From the NCBI RefSeq assembly GCF_002760655.1, contig NZ_PDOC01000002.1, positions 310,001-374,000 on the forward strand: a stretch of 64,000 nucleotides of DNA, in the 5' to 3' direction. Position numbers and translations under genes: made by a program. Origin of the DNA: Massilia eurypsychrophila. Its GTDB lineage: Bacteria; Pseudomonadota; Gammaproteobacteria; Burkholderiales; Burkholderiaceae_D. The notes beneath the pieces are model-generated. The model ran no database searches. It was not told the DNA's origin and saw only the letters and a program-made list of their open reading frames with translations. The number at the start of each line of letters is the position of its first letter. The first letter of the stretch is position 1. This document shows positions 20,860 to 29,225 of the stretch, piece after piece.

Positions 20860-21602
20860 GGCCGTCCTTTCAGTTTTTCCAGCGTTTCCTCGACCACCAT
20901 GGCGGTGATCATGCCGATCACGACCGCCGCCAGCAGGCCCAGCTTGTAAGGCAGGCCGGCCGCCAGCACCGCCACCGTGCCGGCCACCAGCACGCCGCAC
21001 AGCGCCGCCTTGTTGACGATCAGCGGCACCGTGATGCAGATGATCGCCAGGGTGCCGGCAAAGCCGAGCCCCCACTGCGGCGGCACCGCGCTGCCGAGGA
21101 AAATGCCGGCGATCGAGCCGACCTGCCAGGCCACCCAGTTCGGATACATCAGCCCTTTCAGGTACGACAGCTTGCCGGGCGCCGGCCGCTCGTCCGGAAA
21201 ACGCTGCAGGAACAAGGCCACCGTCATGTCGCCCGACACGTAGCCGAGGGCGAAACGCTGGCGCCACGGCAGGTGGGCAAAATGCGGCGCCAGCAGGGCC
21301 GAAAAGATGACGAAGCGCAGGTTGACGACCAGCGCGGTGGCGAAGATCACCCACACCGGTGCACTGGCGACGATCAGCGGCAATGACGCCAATTGGGCAG
21401 AACCGGCGAACACCAGCAAGGTCATACCTAATGCCTGGGGTATCGAGAGGCCCGCCTTGACCATGGCGATGCCGACCACCAGGCCCCAGGCAGCGATGCC
21501 AAACAGGGTCGGCAAGCCGGTCTTGAATCCTTCGCGCCAGGCGACATCGTCGTGGTCGTCGGGCCGCGTAGCCTGGTCCGCTGGCGCAGGCTGGGTGCTC
21601 AT
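20856..21602 (-). CDS. azlC: AzlC-type branched-chain amino acid exporter subunit
   Basis: 248-residue integral membrane protein of the AzlC family. It carries the family opening FKTGLPTLFGIAAWGLVVGIAM, then LGMTLLVFAGSAQLASLPLI and FALGYVSGDMTVALF. Works with AzlD, encoded just downstream with a 4-base overlap. The ATG at 21602 is chosen because residues upstream of it (frame open to 21656) look non-family; a GGTGGGAAA stretch could serve as ribosome site. Confidence 0.88.
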   Translation of the reverse strand: MSTQPAPADQATRPDDHDDVAWREGFKTGLPTLFGIAAWGLVVGIAMVKAGLSIPQALGMTLLVFAGSAQLASLPLIVASAPVWVIFATALVVNLRFVIFSALLAPHFAHLPWRQRFALGYVSGDMTVALFLQRFPDERPAPGKLSYLKGLMYPNWVAWQVGSIAGIFLGSAVPPQWGLGFAGTLAIICITVPLIVNKAALCGVLVAGTVAVLAAGLPYKLGLLAAVVIGMITAMVVEETLEKLKGRP

Positions 21603-21829
21603 GTGGTTTTCCCACCACAGCGGCAGCGCGCGGGAGGAACGGGAAAGGGGGAACAAGGGGGCATGAAACGCACGAAGAAGTGTGGCGCGCAGCCCGGATT
21701 TGAATCGAGCAGGAGCGTATCGCCATTTTTTGTCAGAGCGCTATTTTACCGATCATTCCGGCCAAGCGCGTGAATCGTCTAAAATCGTGGTTTTGCCTCG
21801 GCCCAATTGGCCCGCCTCACGGAGAAATC

Positions 21830-22027
21830 ATGAACGACACCAAAATGCCCGCCGCGGTCACCCTCGACGCCAAGGACCTGCCCGCCTATTGCCCGAATCC
21901 GGCAATGCCGCTGTGGTCCTCCCATCCGCGGGTATTCCTCGATTTCGGCCATGACGGCCTGGCCAAGTGCCCGTATTGCGGCACCGAATACCGCCTCAAG
22001 CCGGGCACGGTGTTGTCGCATCACTGA
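21830..22027 (+). CDS. zinc-finger domain protein, CHCC type
   Basis: 65 residues. The C-terminal part has the CHCC-type zinc site: YCPNP, a histidine in SSHPRVFLDF, then KCPYCGTEYRL. This small family is widespread in beta-proteobacteria and related to an accessory subunit of mitochondrial complex I; its bacterial role is not established. GGAG lies 5 bases before the ATG. A SnoaL-like protein starts 10 bases after it, so they probably share a transcript. Confidence 0.85.
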   Translation: MNDTKMPAAVTLDAKDLPAYCPNPAMPLWSSHPRVFLDFGHDGLAKCPYCGTEYRLKPGTVLSHH

Positions 22028-22036
22028 TCGGTCGCC

Positions 22037-22468
22037 GTGAAAACCGCCAAGCAACAGGCCGGCAGCGCGGCCGAGATCGAGGCAGCGTTCTACGAGGCGC
22101 TCAACCGCGCCGATGTCGAGGCGCTGATGGCGCTGTGGGCCGACGACGAGGAGATTATTTGCATCCACCCGGGCGGCCCGCGGCTGCACGGCCACGCCGC
22201 CATCCAGGCGTCATGGGAAGCGATCCTGGCGCAGGGCGGCCTGCAGATCCGGCCGTCGCAGTTGCACGAGACGCATAACCTGATGAGCGCGGTGCACACC
22301 GTGATCGAAGGCGTCACCTCCTCCGCCACCAGCGAGCCGGCCCACCTGGTCGCCACCAACGCCTACATGAAGACGCCGCGCGGCTGGCGCATGGTGCTGC
22401 ACCATGTGTCGGTGGCGCCGGGGCCGGTTCCGGCCGCCCAGCACGCGCCGTCGACCAGTTTGCATTGA
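22037..22468 (+). CDS. SnoaL/NTF2-like fold protein
   Basis: 143 residues, start GTG. It has the cone-shaped NTF2/SnoaL-like pattern: helix EAAFYEALNRADVEALMALWADDEE (in part), then ICIHPGGPRLHGHAAIQASWEAIL and the C-terminal strand pair ATNAYMKTPRGWRMVLHHVS. Such proteins may be small enzymes or ligand binders; no catalytic residues can be assigned here. It overlaps or abuts the YheT-type hydrolase that follows. Confidence 0.8.
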   Translation: MKTAKQQAGSAAEIEAAFYEALNRADVEALMALWADDEEIICIHPGGPRLHGHAAIQASWEAILAQGGLQIRPSQLHETHNLMSAVHTVIEGVTSSATSEPAHLVATNAYMKTPRGWRMVLHHVSVAPGPVPAAQHAPSTSLH

Positions 22469-22476
22469 CGAGCGCC

Positions 22477-23454
22477 ATGGTCTACCCCGCCCCAGCCTGG
22501 CTGCCCGGCGGCCACCTGCAGACGATCTACCCGGCCGTGGCGATCGCTGCGCCGGCGGTGACGTACCGGCGCGAACGGTGGGACGCGCACGACGGCGACT
22601 TCGTCGATGTCGACTTCGTCGACGGCCAGCCCGGCAAGCCGCTGGTGGTGCTGTTCCACGGGCTGGAAGGCTCGTCGAACAGCCACTACGCGCGCGCCAT
22701 GATGGCTGAGGTGGCCGCGCGCGGCTGGTCCGGCGCGGTGCCGCATTTTCGCGGCTGCTCGGGCGAAGCGAACCGCGCGCCGCGCTTTTACCACTCGGGC
22801 GACGCCGGCGAGATTGACTGGATCTTGCGGCGCCTGCGCGTGCGTCACGCAGGCCCGCTGTACGCCACCGGCGTCTCGCTCGGCGGCAACGCCTTGCTGC
22901 GCTGGCTTGGCGAATCGCAGCACCAGGCCGACATCGTCGATGCCGCCTGCGCCGTCTCGGCGCCGCTCGACCTGACGCGTGGCGGCGCGGCGCTGTCGTC
23001 CGGTTTCAACCGCATCTACACGCGCATGTTCCTGCGCACCCTGAAGCCCAAGTGCCTGGCCAAGCTGGCCCATTTTCCCGGCCTGTTCGACCGCGACGCG
23101 CTGCTCGCGGCGCGCGACCTGTACGCGTTCGACAACGTCGTGACAGCGCCGCTGCACGGCTACCGCGACACCGACGACTACTGGGACCGCGCCAGCGCCA
23201 AGCACGTGCTGGGCGACATCACGGTGCCGACCCTGGTGCTGAACGCCCGCAATGATCCTTTTTTGCCCGGCATCTACCTGCCGACCAGCGCGGCGCCGAG
23301 CGTCACGCTCGAGTTCCCCGAGCGCGGCGGCCACGTCGGCTTTGCCGCCGGCGCCATGCCTGGCCGGCTCGACTGGCTGCCGCGCCGCCTGCTCCATTTC
23401 CTCGAAGGCGCGCCATCCGTCGGCAAAATATGCGAAGCTGACGGCCATGGATGA
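22477..23454 (+). CDS. alpha/beta hydrolase, YheT family
   Basis: 325 residues. Opens with the YheT-type signature PAPAWLPGGHLQTIYPA, then the oxyanion segment VVLFHGLEGSSNSHYARA, HFRGCSGEANR, and the nucleophile elbow GVSLGGNALLRWLGE. The charge relay is completed by NARNDPFLPG and GGHVGF near the C-terminus. Substrate unknown; YheT proteins are putative carboxylesterases. The ATG at 22477 is preferred; a TTG at 22465 overlapping the previous stop is possible. Its end overlaps the next gene by 8 bases. Confidence 0.88.
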   Translation: MVYPAPAWLPGGHLQTIYPAVAIAAPAVTYRRERWDAHDGDFVDVDFVDGQPGKPLVVLFHGLEGSSNSHYARAMMAEVAARGWSGAVPHFRGCSGEANRAPRFYHSGDAGEIDWILRRLRVRHAGPLYATGVSLGGNALLRWLGESQHQADIVDAACAVSAPLDLTRGGAALSSGFNRIYTRMFLRTLKPKCLAKLAHFPGLFDRDALLAARDLYAFDNVVTAPLHGYRDTDDYWDRASAKHVLGDITVPTLVLNARNDPFLPGIYLPTSAAPSVTLEFPERGGHVGFAAGAMPGRLDWLPRRLLHFLEGAPSVGKICEADGHG

Positions 23455-24043
23455 CATCGTCAAGCAGGCAATGGCCAAGTGGCCGAACGTACCCGATTGC
23501 TACGGCTGGCTCGGACTCGACGCGCGCGGCGCCTGGCGCATGCGCGACGAGCGCGCCCAGCACCTGAACCTGGCCGGCGACAAGGTCAAGCAGGCCGCGC
23601 TGCTCGGCTTCATCAACCGCAACTATGGCGCCGACGAACGGGGCCGCTGGTATTTCCAGAACGGCCCGCAGCGGGTCTACCTGAACCTGGAAGCGACGCC
23701 GTACATTGCCCGCACCGACCCGCAATTGGGACTGGTGGTGCAGACCGGCGAAGCGTTCGGCGTGCCGGAGCGCGCGTTCATGACCGAGGCGGGGGAATTG
23801 ATTCTGGACGGCGGCGGCAAAGTGGCCCAGGTGGACGACCGCGACGTGGCGCAGTTGCTCGAGCGGCTAGAGTTGGACGGCGAGGCGGCATCCGACGAAG
23901 CGCTGATGGCGTGGCTGGAAGGTGGCACCGGCGGCCTGACGCTGCGCATCGACGGCATGCTGGCGCCGGTAGAACGGATCGCCGCAGCGGAGGTGCCGTC
24001 GCGCTTCGGCTTTGAGCGCACGCCCGGCCCGAACGTTGGCTAG
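23447..24043 (+). CDS. conserved DUF-type protein of unknown function
   Basis: 198 residues, soluble, no signal peptide. I do not recognise a characterised family, but the sequence (MDDIVKQAMAKWPNVPDCYGWLGLD, then WYFQNGPQRVYLNLEATP) looks like a protein conserved in proteobacteria, with a two-part layout: a small N-terminal domain and a C-terminal region around DDRDVAQLLERLELDG. It starts inside the end of the YheT-type hydrolase gene (8-base overlap) and so is translationally linked to it. A 67-base palindrome begins immediately after its stop. Confidence 0.75.
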   Translation: MDDIVKQAMAKWPNVPDCYGWLGLDARGAWRMRDERAQHLNLAGDKVKQAALLGFINRNYGADERGRWYFQNGPQRVYLNLEATPYIARTDPQLGLVVQTGEAFGVPERAFMTEAGELILDGGGKVAQVDDRDVAQLLERLELDGEAASDEALMAWLEGGTGGLTLRIDGMLAPVERIAAAEVPSRFGFERTPGPNVG

Positions 24044-24110
24044 CTGGGGTCAGGTCTGACATTCGGACATTTGCGTTCTTGCAATGTCCGAATGTCAGAC
24101 CTGACCCCAG
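24044..24110. repeat. long GGGGTCAG palindrome, copy 1
   Basis: 28-base arms (from CTGGGGTCAGGTCTGAC through CGGACATT) are perfectly inverted around an 11-base spacer. It fills the gap between the ends of two convergent genes, where it may act as a bidirectional terminator although it has no T-run. A second copy with the same arm sequence and a different loop is at 55693-55756. Confidence 0.9.
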
Positions 24111-24116
24111 CGTTTG

Positions 24117-25715
24117 CTACCGCTCCTTATTTTCCTTCTTCTCTTCCTTGACGCGCTCTTGCAGTTCACGCTCGCGCGCGTCGATCGTCGCCAGGTCGTA
24201 GAACGACGCGTCGGGCGCCTTGCGCGCGATGGTCAGCTGGTCGACCGCCGCCGGCACCGCTCCGCTGAGCACGTACGATTCGGCCAGCGCGATATGCTGC
24301 AAGCTCAGCTTGCCCTGCGCCGCGTAGGTCTGCGCCAGCAACTCGTACAGCTTCGGTTCTTCGCGGTAAAGCCGCACCTGCTCGCGCAGGAATACCGCCG
24401 CCTTGTCGAGCTGGCCACTGGCGATCAACGCCTTGGCGTACTGCCGCGCGATGCCGCGCGACAGCGGAAACTGCTGGTAGGCCTGCTCGGCTTCCTTGAC
24501 CGTCAGCGGCGCCATCGACGCCGGCTGGCCTGGCGCCAGCTTGATCTCGAGCGACATGCTGGCGAACATCGATGCCGCATCCGAGGTGCTCTGCCCGGTC
24601 GAGAACACCGCCCCGGCCGCTGGCTTCATCGTCGCGCGCGCTTTGGCCAGCAAGTCGCCCGCCTTCGTCAGCTCGCCGCGTTTAAGCGCCACCAGCGCCA
24701 GGCCGTACTGCGCCGCCGCCTGCTGCTGGCGGCTCTGATTGGTCAACTGGAACTCGAACACCTTGGTCGCATCGATCAGGCCTTGCGTGCTGACATCCTG
24801 CAACACCCGCGCCCGCGCCCGCACCAGGTGAAATTCCAGGCCGTCGACGCGCTGACGGAACGGCGTCTCGCGGATGCGCGCCTGGATGTCGGCGATCCGC
24901 TCGGACGTCAGCGGGTGACTCATCAGCCACGGCGGGGTCAGGTCCGAATACACCTTGGTCGCCGTCTGCAGGCGCTGGAAGAACCCCACCATGCCGGACG
25001 TGTCGTAGCCGCCCGAGCCCATGATCTGAAAGCCGACGCGGTCGGCCTCGCGTTCGGCATCGCGGCTGAAATTGAGCTGGCGCTGGATCTGCAGGCCCTG
25101 GCCGCCCATCATCACGCCGACCGCCGCGTCCGGTCCTGCCTTCGACGCCAGCGCCGCGAGAATCAGCGCCGCCAGCGGCATCAGCGCATCCTGCTTTTGC
25201 TGGCCGATCATGCGGGCGATGTGGCGCTGGGTGACGTGGCCGATTTCGTGCGACATCACCGACGCCAGTTCCGACTCGTTCTGCGCCGCCAGCAACAGCC
25301 CGGTATGGGCCGCGATGAACCCGCCCGGCAGCGCAAACGCGTTGAGCATCGGATCGCGCATGGCGAAGAAATAGAAGTCGGCGCCGGTTTCGCCGCGCGC
25401 GCCGGGATAGGCGGCCACCAGAGCGCTGCCGAAATTGTTCAGGTATTCGAGGATCGGGTCGTCGTCGAGAAAGGCGGGGTCGCGCCGCACGTCGCGCATG
25501 ATCTCCTCGCCAAGCTTGCGCTCGATCAACGGCGACAGGTCGCCGCGGGCGCTGTCGCCCAGGGTCGGCAGGACGGTATTGTTCGGCCTGAGCTGGGCCA
25601 GGCCGCTTGGCGGTGCGCTGGCCAACGCCGCGAACGCCGACAGGCAAACGGCCGCCAGCAGGCGGCGCGTGCGGGGCGCAGGGAGCCCGACGGGAGGATC
25701 GTTTTTCGATTTCAC
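24117..25715 (-). CDS. bepA: periplasmic M48 metalloprotease/chaperone with TPR domain (BepA type)
   Basis: 532 residues, start GTG. A signal peptide ([22 protein letters not shown]) exports it to the periplasm. The M48 zinc motif HEIGH is at residues 156-160, with [11 protein letters not shown] supplying the third ligand glutamate. The C-terminal half has helical TPR-like repeats (residues about 310-500) rich in alanine. This is the layout of BepA/YfgC, which helps assemble LptD and clears misfolded outer-membrane proteins; that role is inferred from the family. The C-terminus is a charged tail ([10 protein letters not shown]). Confidence 0.9.
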   Translation of the reverse strand: MKSKNDPPVGLPAPRTRRLLAAVCLSAFAALASAPPSGLAQLRPNNTVLPTLGDSARGDLSPLIERKLGEEIMRDVRRDPAFLDDDPILEYLNNFGSALVAAYPGARGETGADFYFFAMRDPMLNAFALPGGFIAAHTGLLLAAQNESELASVMSHEIGHVTQRHIARMIGQQKQDALMPLAALILAALASKAGPDAAVGVMMGGQGLQIQRQLNFSRDAEREADRVGFQIMGSGGYDTSGMVGFFQRLQTATKVYSDLTPPWLMSHPLTSERIADIQARIRETPFRQRVDGLEFHLVRARARVLQDVSTQGLIDATKVFEFQLTNQSRQQQAAAQYGLALVALKRGELTKAGDLLAKARATMKPAAGAVFSTGQSTSDAASMFASMSLEIKLAPGQPASMAPLTVKEAEQAYQQFPLSRGIARQYAKALIASGQLDKAAVFLREQVRLYREEPKLYELLAQTYAAQGKLSLQHIALAESYVLSGAVPAAVDQLTIARKAPDASFYDLATIDARERELQERVKEEKKENKER

Positions 25716-25799
25716 GGTGCTATCATACCTGCAACCGCCGCGCGGGCACCGCAGGCACGCGCGCCGAAACAGTTTGTTACCTCAACCGACCCAGCCTCC

Positions 25800-26288
25800 A
25801 TGACCATTGACACCACCCTGACCCATTTCGACAGCGCCGGCCAGGCCCACATGGTCGACGTCGGCGCCAAGGCCGACACGCAGCGCGTCGCCGTCGCCGC
25901 CGGCACCATCCGCATGAAGGCGGCAACGCTGGCGCTGATCGTCTCTGGCAGCGCCAAGAAAGGCGACGTGCTCGGCATCGCGCGCATCGCCGCGATCATG
26001 GGCGCCAAGCGCACCAGCGACCTGGTGCCGCTGTGCCACCCGCTGGCGCTGACCCGCGTGACGGTCGATTTCGAAATTGACCAGCCTGCCAACAGCGTGC
26101 ACTGCCGCGCGCAAGTGGAGACCTTCGGCAAGACCGGCGTCGAGATGGAAGCGCTGACCGCGGTGCAGATTGGCTTGCTGACCATTTACGACATGTGCAA
26201 GGCGGTCGACCGCGGCATGGTGATGACCGATGTGCGCGTGCTGGAAAAGCACGGCGGCAAGAGCGGGGATTGGCACGCCGAGGTATAG
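25800..26288 (+). CDS. moaC: cyclic pyranopterin monophosphate synthase
   Basis: 162 residues; converts the MoaA product to cyclic pyranopterin monophosphate in molybdenum cofactor synthesis. Family blocks: [49 protein letters not shown], and [31 protein letters not shown] with the catalytic aspartate and lysine. No moaA, moaB or moaD lies nearby. No strong ribosome site is visible before the ATG. It is divergent from bepA with 84 bases between. Confidence 0.95.
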   Translation: MTIDTTLTHFDSAGQAHMVDVGAKADTQRVAVAAGTIRMKAATLALIVSGSAKKGDVLGIARIAAIMGAKRTSDLVPLCHPLALTRVTVDFEIDQPANSVHCRAQVETFGKTGVEMEALTAVQIGLLTIYDMCKAVDRGMVMTDVRVLEKHGGKSGDWHAEV

Positions 26289-26427
26289 GCCACACTGCGC
26301 GTGAGGTGGCGACGATGAACTTCTCGCGCTGGCACTGATCTGATCACTGACTGACTCAACTTTCCCACCGCGCGTTCAAAAACGCGAAGGGAAAATTCGT
26401 TCGCACCATTCTTTCACGAGTGAGGTC

Positions 26428-26730
26428 ATGATGAAATCCACTGCCTGGCTGCTTGCAGCCGCACTCTCCGCCGCCGGCGCCGCGCTGGCGCAAACCGAAC
26501 CGCAAAGCACCGTCAGGGAGACCACCGATCCGGCCAGGATCGCCGACATCGAGCGGCGCGCGCAAGAGCTGGTGTCGCGCGGCCAGTCGTCTTCGAGAAC
26601 GGCGACGAACGGCGAGCAAGCCGGGGGCGACAAGCAACGAGCGCGCTCCCACAAATACAAAGGCAAGCACAAGCGGGCGATGAAAGACAAAGCCGCGTCC
26701 GATCAGGCAGGGTCGACCGAAGGCAAGTAA
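26428..26730 (+). CDS. small secreted protein of unknown function
   Basis: 100 residues, beginning with a clear signal peptide (MMKSTAWLLAAALSAAGAALA then QTEP). The mature part is short, polar and ends in a lysine-rich tail (KYKGKHKRAMKDKAASDQ). I recognise no domain. GAGG lies 5-8 bases before the start, supporting translation. It is isolated between moaC and a gene-poor stretch before the pilin genes. Confidence 0.6.
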   Translation: MMKSTAWLLAAALSAAGAALAQTEPQSTVRETTDPARIADIERRAQELVSRGQSSSRTATNGEQAGGDKQRARSHKYKGKHKRAMKDKAASDQAGSTEGK

Positions 26731-27003
26731 CGCCTGCACTGAGCAGACATCACCTTCCCGGCAGCAATTCAATGCACCAGGCTGCGCGCGGCCATGCGAG
26801 TGAGGGTCGGCATACCGACGCGTACCACCGATTCACTGCCGAATGCGGCGCCAGTCAACAGTTTGCTGGTGAACCTTAGTGTTCACCTACGGCGTGCAGT
26901 CCGTCAATCTCGATTCGTCGCATCATATGCTGCTGCAGAACATGACGTACGAAGCGCTGATCGCCGACCGCCAAAAAATCGTCTGATCGACGGTCATAGA
27001 AAA
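26731..27003. other. gene-poor stretch before pilin locus
   Basis: I see no convincing gene here. Short open frames exist but have neither ribosome sites nor recognisable composition. The stretch ends in the terminator of the first pilin gene. Confidence 0.5.
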
Positions 27004-27039
27004 ATCCCTGCTGGCGTTGCCGCAAGCAGGGATTTTTTT
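27004..27039 (-). terminator. terminator of pilA copy 1
   Basis: Inverted repeat ATCCCTGC / GCAGGGAT flanked by A and T runs on both sides, so it can work in either direction. On the minus strand it lies about 30 bases beyond the first pilin stop. A close relative of this hairpin follows the second pilin gene. Confidence 0.8.
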
Positions 27040-27070
27040 GCGCCGGCGCCGTAGCGCCGGTCATGCTGCA

Positions 27071-27571
27071 TTAGCCTGGTGTTGCTGGTGGCGTCGCTGG
27101 AGCCGCTGCAGTGGCGCAGACGCTTGCTGGGCCGACCAGTTTCTGCTCAACCGTGGTAGCGCAGCTCCACTTGCCGTCCGTTGCATTGCGGGACAGGGTG
27201 ATGGTCTTGTCCTTGACTTGCGACGAACCGCCCACGATGGTCGCAGTGACAACGCCAGCCGTGGTAGCGGTGGTGATGGCGATCGTCGTATTGGCGTTTG
27301 CTGCCTGTACGCCGACTGCTGCTTCGGTAGCTGCTGGCGCGGTGCCGGCGGTTGGGATGACCGGAGTCAGGCCGTCGTTCAGCGCGACTTCGAAACCGGT
27401 CTTCGCAGGAGCTACTTCCGCCAGTGCAGCGGCGAACTTCGACTTGGCGACGTAGTCCTGGTATGCAGGAATTGCGACAGCTGCCAGGATACCGATAATT
27501 GCGACAACGATCATCAGTTCGATCAGGGTGAAACCAGCTTGTGCCTTCTTAACCATTTTCATCGATTTCAT
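27071..27571 (-). CDS. pilA: type IV major pilin, copy 1
   Basis: 166-residue prepilin. A short basic leader [13 protein letters not shown] is followed by the processing site G/F and the type IVa helix [14 protein letters not shown] with Glu5. The C-terminal part has a D-region cysteine pair (KWSCATT and ASVC about 16 residues apart). It would be cleaved and methylated by PilD and polymerised into pili for twitching, adhesion or DNA uptake. AAGGAG precedes the ATG, with a sigma-54 promoter upstream and its own terminator. The encoded protein is identical to that of the second copy 791 bases away. Confidence 0.95.
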   Translation of the reverse strand: MKSMKMVKKAQAGFTLIELMIVVAIIGILAAVAIPAYQDYVAKSKFAAALAEVAPAKTGFEVALNDGLTPVIPTAGTAPAATEAAVGVQAANANTTIAITTATTAGVVTATIVGGSSQVKDKTITLSRNATDGKWSCATTVEQKLVGPASVCATAAAPATPPATPG

Positions 27572-27620
27572 TATGTTGCTCCTTGTGGGGTTGTATGTTT
27601 AGTGCTGCTACTTTACATAG

Positions 27621-27636
27621 AGCAATAGCCGTGCCA
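27621..27636 (-). promoter_or_regulatory. sigma-54 promoter of pilA copy 1
   Basis: Read on the minus strand the site is TGGCAC-GGCTA-TTGCT, a full match to the -24/-12 sigma-54 consensus, about 50 bases upstream of the pilA start. pilA is classically RpoN- and PilR-dependent. Confidence 0.85.
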
Positions 27637-27709
27637 GCGGGGAAACATGGTGTTTCGTTAGCGCGGAGGTAGCAATCTGCCCGTCCACTGGCACTTTGCG
27701 TCATACCCG

Positions 27710-27726
27710 TTGACAAACTTCGTCAG
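27710..27726. promoter_or_regulatory. candidate activator (PilR-type) site, pilA copy 1
   Basis: Imperfect dyad TTGACAAACTTCGTCAG lies 73 bases upstream of the -24 element. Its counterpart before copy 2 has the same outer halves at nearly the same distance while the sequence between has diverged. That fits an enhancer site for the sigma-54 activator, presumably PilR. Confidence 0.55.
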
Positions 27727-27786
27727 CTATCTGGCACGAAGTGTCAGTCGGACAGCGCGGCTGTACAGCAACTTCGCGCGTCAGAA

Positions 27787-27827
27787 TAAAAAATCCCTGC
27801 TGGCGTTGCCGCGAGCAGGGTTTTTTT
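27787..27827 (-). terminator. terminator of pilA copy 2
   Basis: CCCTGC / GCAGGG stem with A-run on one side and seven T on the other, about 35 bases past the second pilin stop. Nearly the same sequence as the terminator of copy 1, so each pilin gene is a separate monocistron. Confidence 0.82.
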
Positions 27828-27861
27828 GTTACGCCGGCGCCGTAGCGCCGGTCATGCTGCA

Positions 27862-28362
27862 TTAACCTGGTGTTGCTGGTGGCGTCGCTGGAGCTGCTGC
27901 AGTGGCGCAGACGCTTGCTGGGCCAACCAGTTTCTGCTCAACCGTGGTAGCGCAGCTCCACTTGCCGTCCGTTGCATTGCGGGACAGGGTGATGGTCTTG
28001 TCCTTGACCTGCGACGAACCGCCGACGATGGTCGCGGTAACAACGCCAGCCGTGGTAGCGGTGGTGATCGCGATCGTGGTGTTGGCGTTTGCTGCCTGTA
28101 CGCCGACTGCTGCTTCGGTTGCTGCTGGCGCGGTGCCGGCGGTTGGGATGACCGGAGTCAGGCCGTCGTTCAGGGCGACTTCGAAACCGGTCTTCGCAGG
28201 AGCTACTTCAGCCAGCGCAGCGGCGAACTTCGACTTGGCGACGTAGTCTTGGTATGCAGGAATTGCAACAGCTGCCAGGATACCGATAATCGCAACGACG
28301 ATCATCAGTTCGATCAGGGTGAAACCCGCTTGTGCCTTCTTAACCATTTTCATCGATTTCAT
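27862..28362 (-). CDS. pilA: type IV major pilin, copy 2 (identical protein)
   Basis: 166 residues, the same amino-acid sequence as copy 1, including leader, G/F processing site, Glu5 and the cysteine pair. The two coding sequences differ at about twenty bases, all silent by my comparison. It has its own ribosome site, sigma-54 promoter, upstream dyad and terminator. Both genes therefore appear functional and independently expressed. Either pilin dosage or selection by gene conversion may maintain the pair. Confidence 0.95.
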   Translation of the reverse strand: MKSMKMVKKAQAGFTLIELMIVVAIIGILAAVAIPAYQDYVAKSKFAAALAEVAPAKTGFEVALNDGLTPVIPTAGTAPAATEAAVGVQAANANTTIAITTATTAGVVTATIVGGSSQVKDKTITLSRNATDGKWSCATTVEQKLVGPASVCATAAAPATPPATPG

Positions 28363-28410
28363 TTTGTTGCTCCTGTGGGGTTGTATGTTTGGTGCTGCTA
28401 CTTAACGTAG

Positions 28411-28426
28411 AGCAATAGCCGTGCCA
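28411..28426 (-). promoter_or_regulatory. sigma-54 promoter of pilA copy 2
   Basis: Identical to the copy 1 site: TGGCAC-GGCTA-TTGCT on the minus strand, about 50 bases before the start codon, while bases just beyond it differ between copies. Confidence 0.85.
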
Positions 28427-28498
28427 GCCAGGAAATATGCGGTTCGGTTGTAATTAGATTATTAAATGCGGGTTGGTTCGACGATTTTTGTCCGCTTG

Positions 28499-28515
28499 CT
28501 GACAAATATTGTCAG
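28499..28515. promoter_or_regulatory. candidate activator (PilR-type) site, pilA copy 2
   Basis: Perfect dyad CTGACAA-ATA-TTGTCAG, 72 bases upstream of the -24 element. Two further TTGTCATT motifs follow at about 28531-28549, which could be additional activator contacts. Confidence 0.58.
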
Positions 28516-28558
28516 TCCAAGCGCCTCAAATTGTCATTTCGCTTGTCATTTGCGTCGC

Positions 28559-29128
28559 TCAGCCACTTCTGGCCGTAAAGCGCATGCGCGTGCCGGTCAG
28601 CTCGAGTTCGTCGCCGTGGCGCAGTTGCCGCGGCGCTTTGCCTACCTGCTCGCCATTGACCATCGCGTCGACGACGCCTTGCATCTGCGCTATATAGTAG
28701 CCGTCCGCCTGACGGGTGACCACCACCACCAGCACGCCGGGACTGCCCAGCGTCGTCAGCGGTTTCGTCAGCGACAAGGTTTTGCCGGCGCTGGCGCCGT
28801 TGAGCACTTCGATGCCGCCAATGGCCGCCGCCGCCACAACCGCCGCCGCACAATACTCGAGCTGGTAATTAGCGATCGCCACGCGGTCGCCGTCAGCGAG
28901 CACAGCCCGTTCTATGCGCTGGCCATTGAGGAAGGTGCCGTTGCTGCTGTCGAGGTCTTCCAGCATGATGACGCCGTCAATGCGCGTCACCGCGGCATGC
29001 CGAGCGCTGACCGCCTGGTGGCCGATGACGATGTCGTTGTGCGGATGGCGGCCGATGGTGGTCCTGCCGGCGCCCAGTTCAGCCTCCTGCACTACGATCG
29101 CATCGCGCGATATGATCAATCTCGCCAC
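28559..29128 (-). CDS. FHA-domain protein
   Basis: 189 residues, start GTG after GGAGG. Residues about 1-85 form a forkhead-associated domain with the phosphothreonine-binding signature: TTIGRHPHNDIVI, VSARHAAV, and DSSNGTFLNGQRI. The second half (about 105-189) has the strand pattern of another FHA fold (ENGEQV-type VNGEQVGKAP, HGDELELTGTRMRF) but lacks the Gly-Arg and Ser-His residues, so it may not bind phosphopeptides. Likely a cytoplasmic adaptor responding to protein phosphorylation. It lies between sucD and pilA on the same strand. No kinase gene is nearby. Confidence 0.87.
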   Translation of the reverse strand: MARLIISRDAIVVQEAELGAGRTTIGRHPHNDIVIGHQAVSARHAAVTRIDGVIMLEDLDSSNGTFLNGQRIERAVLADGDRVAIANYQLEYCAAAVVAAAAIGGIEVLNGASAGKTLSLTKPLTTLGSPGVLVVVVTRQADGYYIAQMQGVVDAMVNGEQVGKAPRQLRHGDELELTGTRMRFTARSG

Positions 29129-29155
29129 TGCACGCCTCCACGCTGGTAAACGCTA

Positions 29156-29177
29156 ACGGGGAGCTTGCGCTCCCCGT
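29156..29177 (-). terminator. hairpin downstream of sucCD
   Basis: Perfect 9-bp stem ACGGGGAGC / GCTCCCCGT with a TTGC loop, about 50 bases past the sucD stop and 28 bases before the FHA gene start. It lacks a T-run. Confidence 0.55.
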
Positions 29178-29225
29178 CAATTGTACCTCTGCTGCCCAGT
29201 ATTGTTTAGCTGGGCATCGGCCGCC

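Noticed and set aside
24114-26288. Very long plus-strand open frame opposite bepA
   Set aside because: It is the shadow of a GC-rich gene on the other strand; only its last 162 codons (moaC) have family motifs and a sensible start.
27071-28362. Pilin duplicate as an assembly artefact
   Set aside because: About twenty scattered silent differences and different flanking DNA argue for two real genes rather than a collapsed or repeated contig segment.
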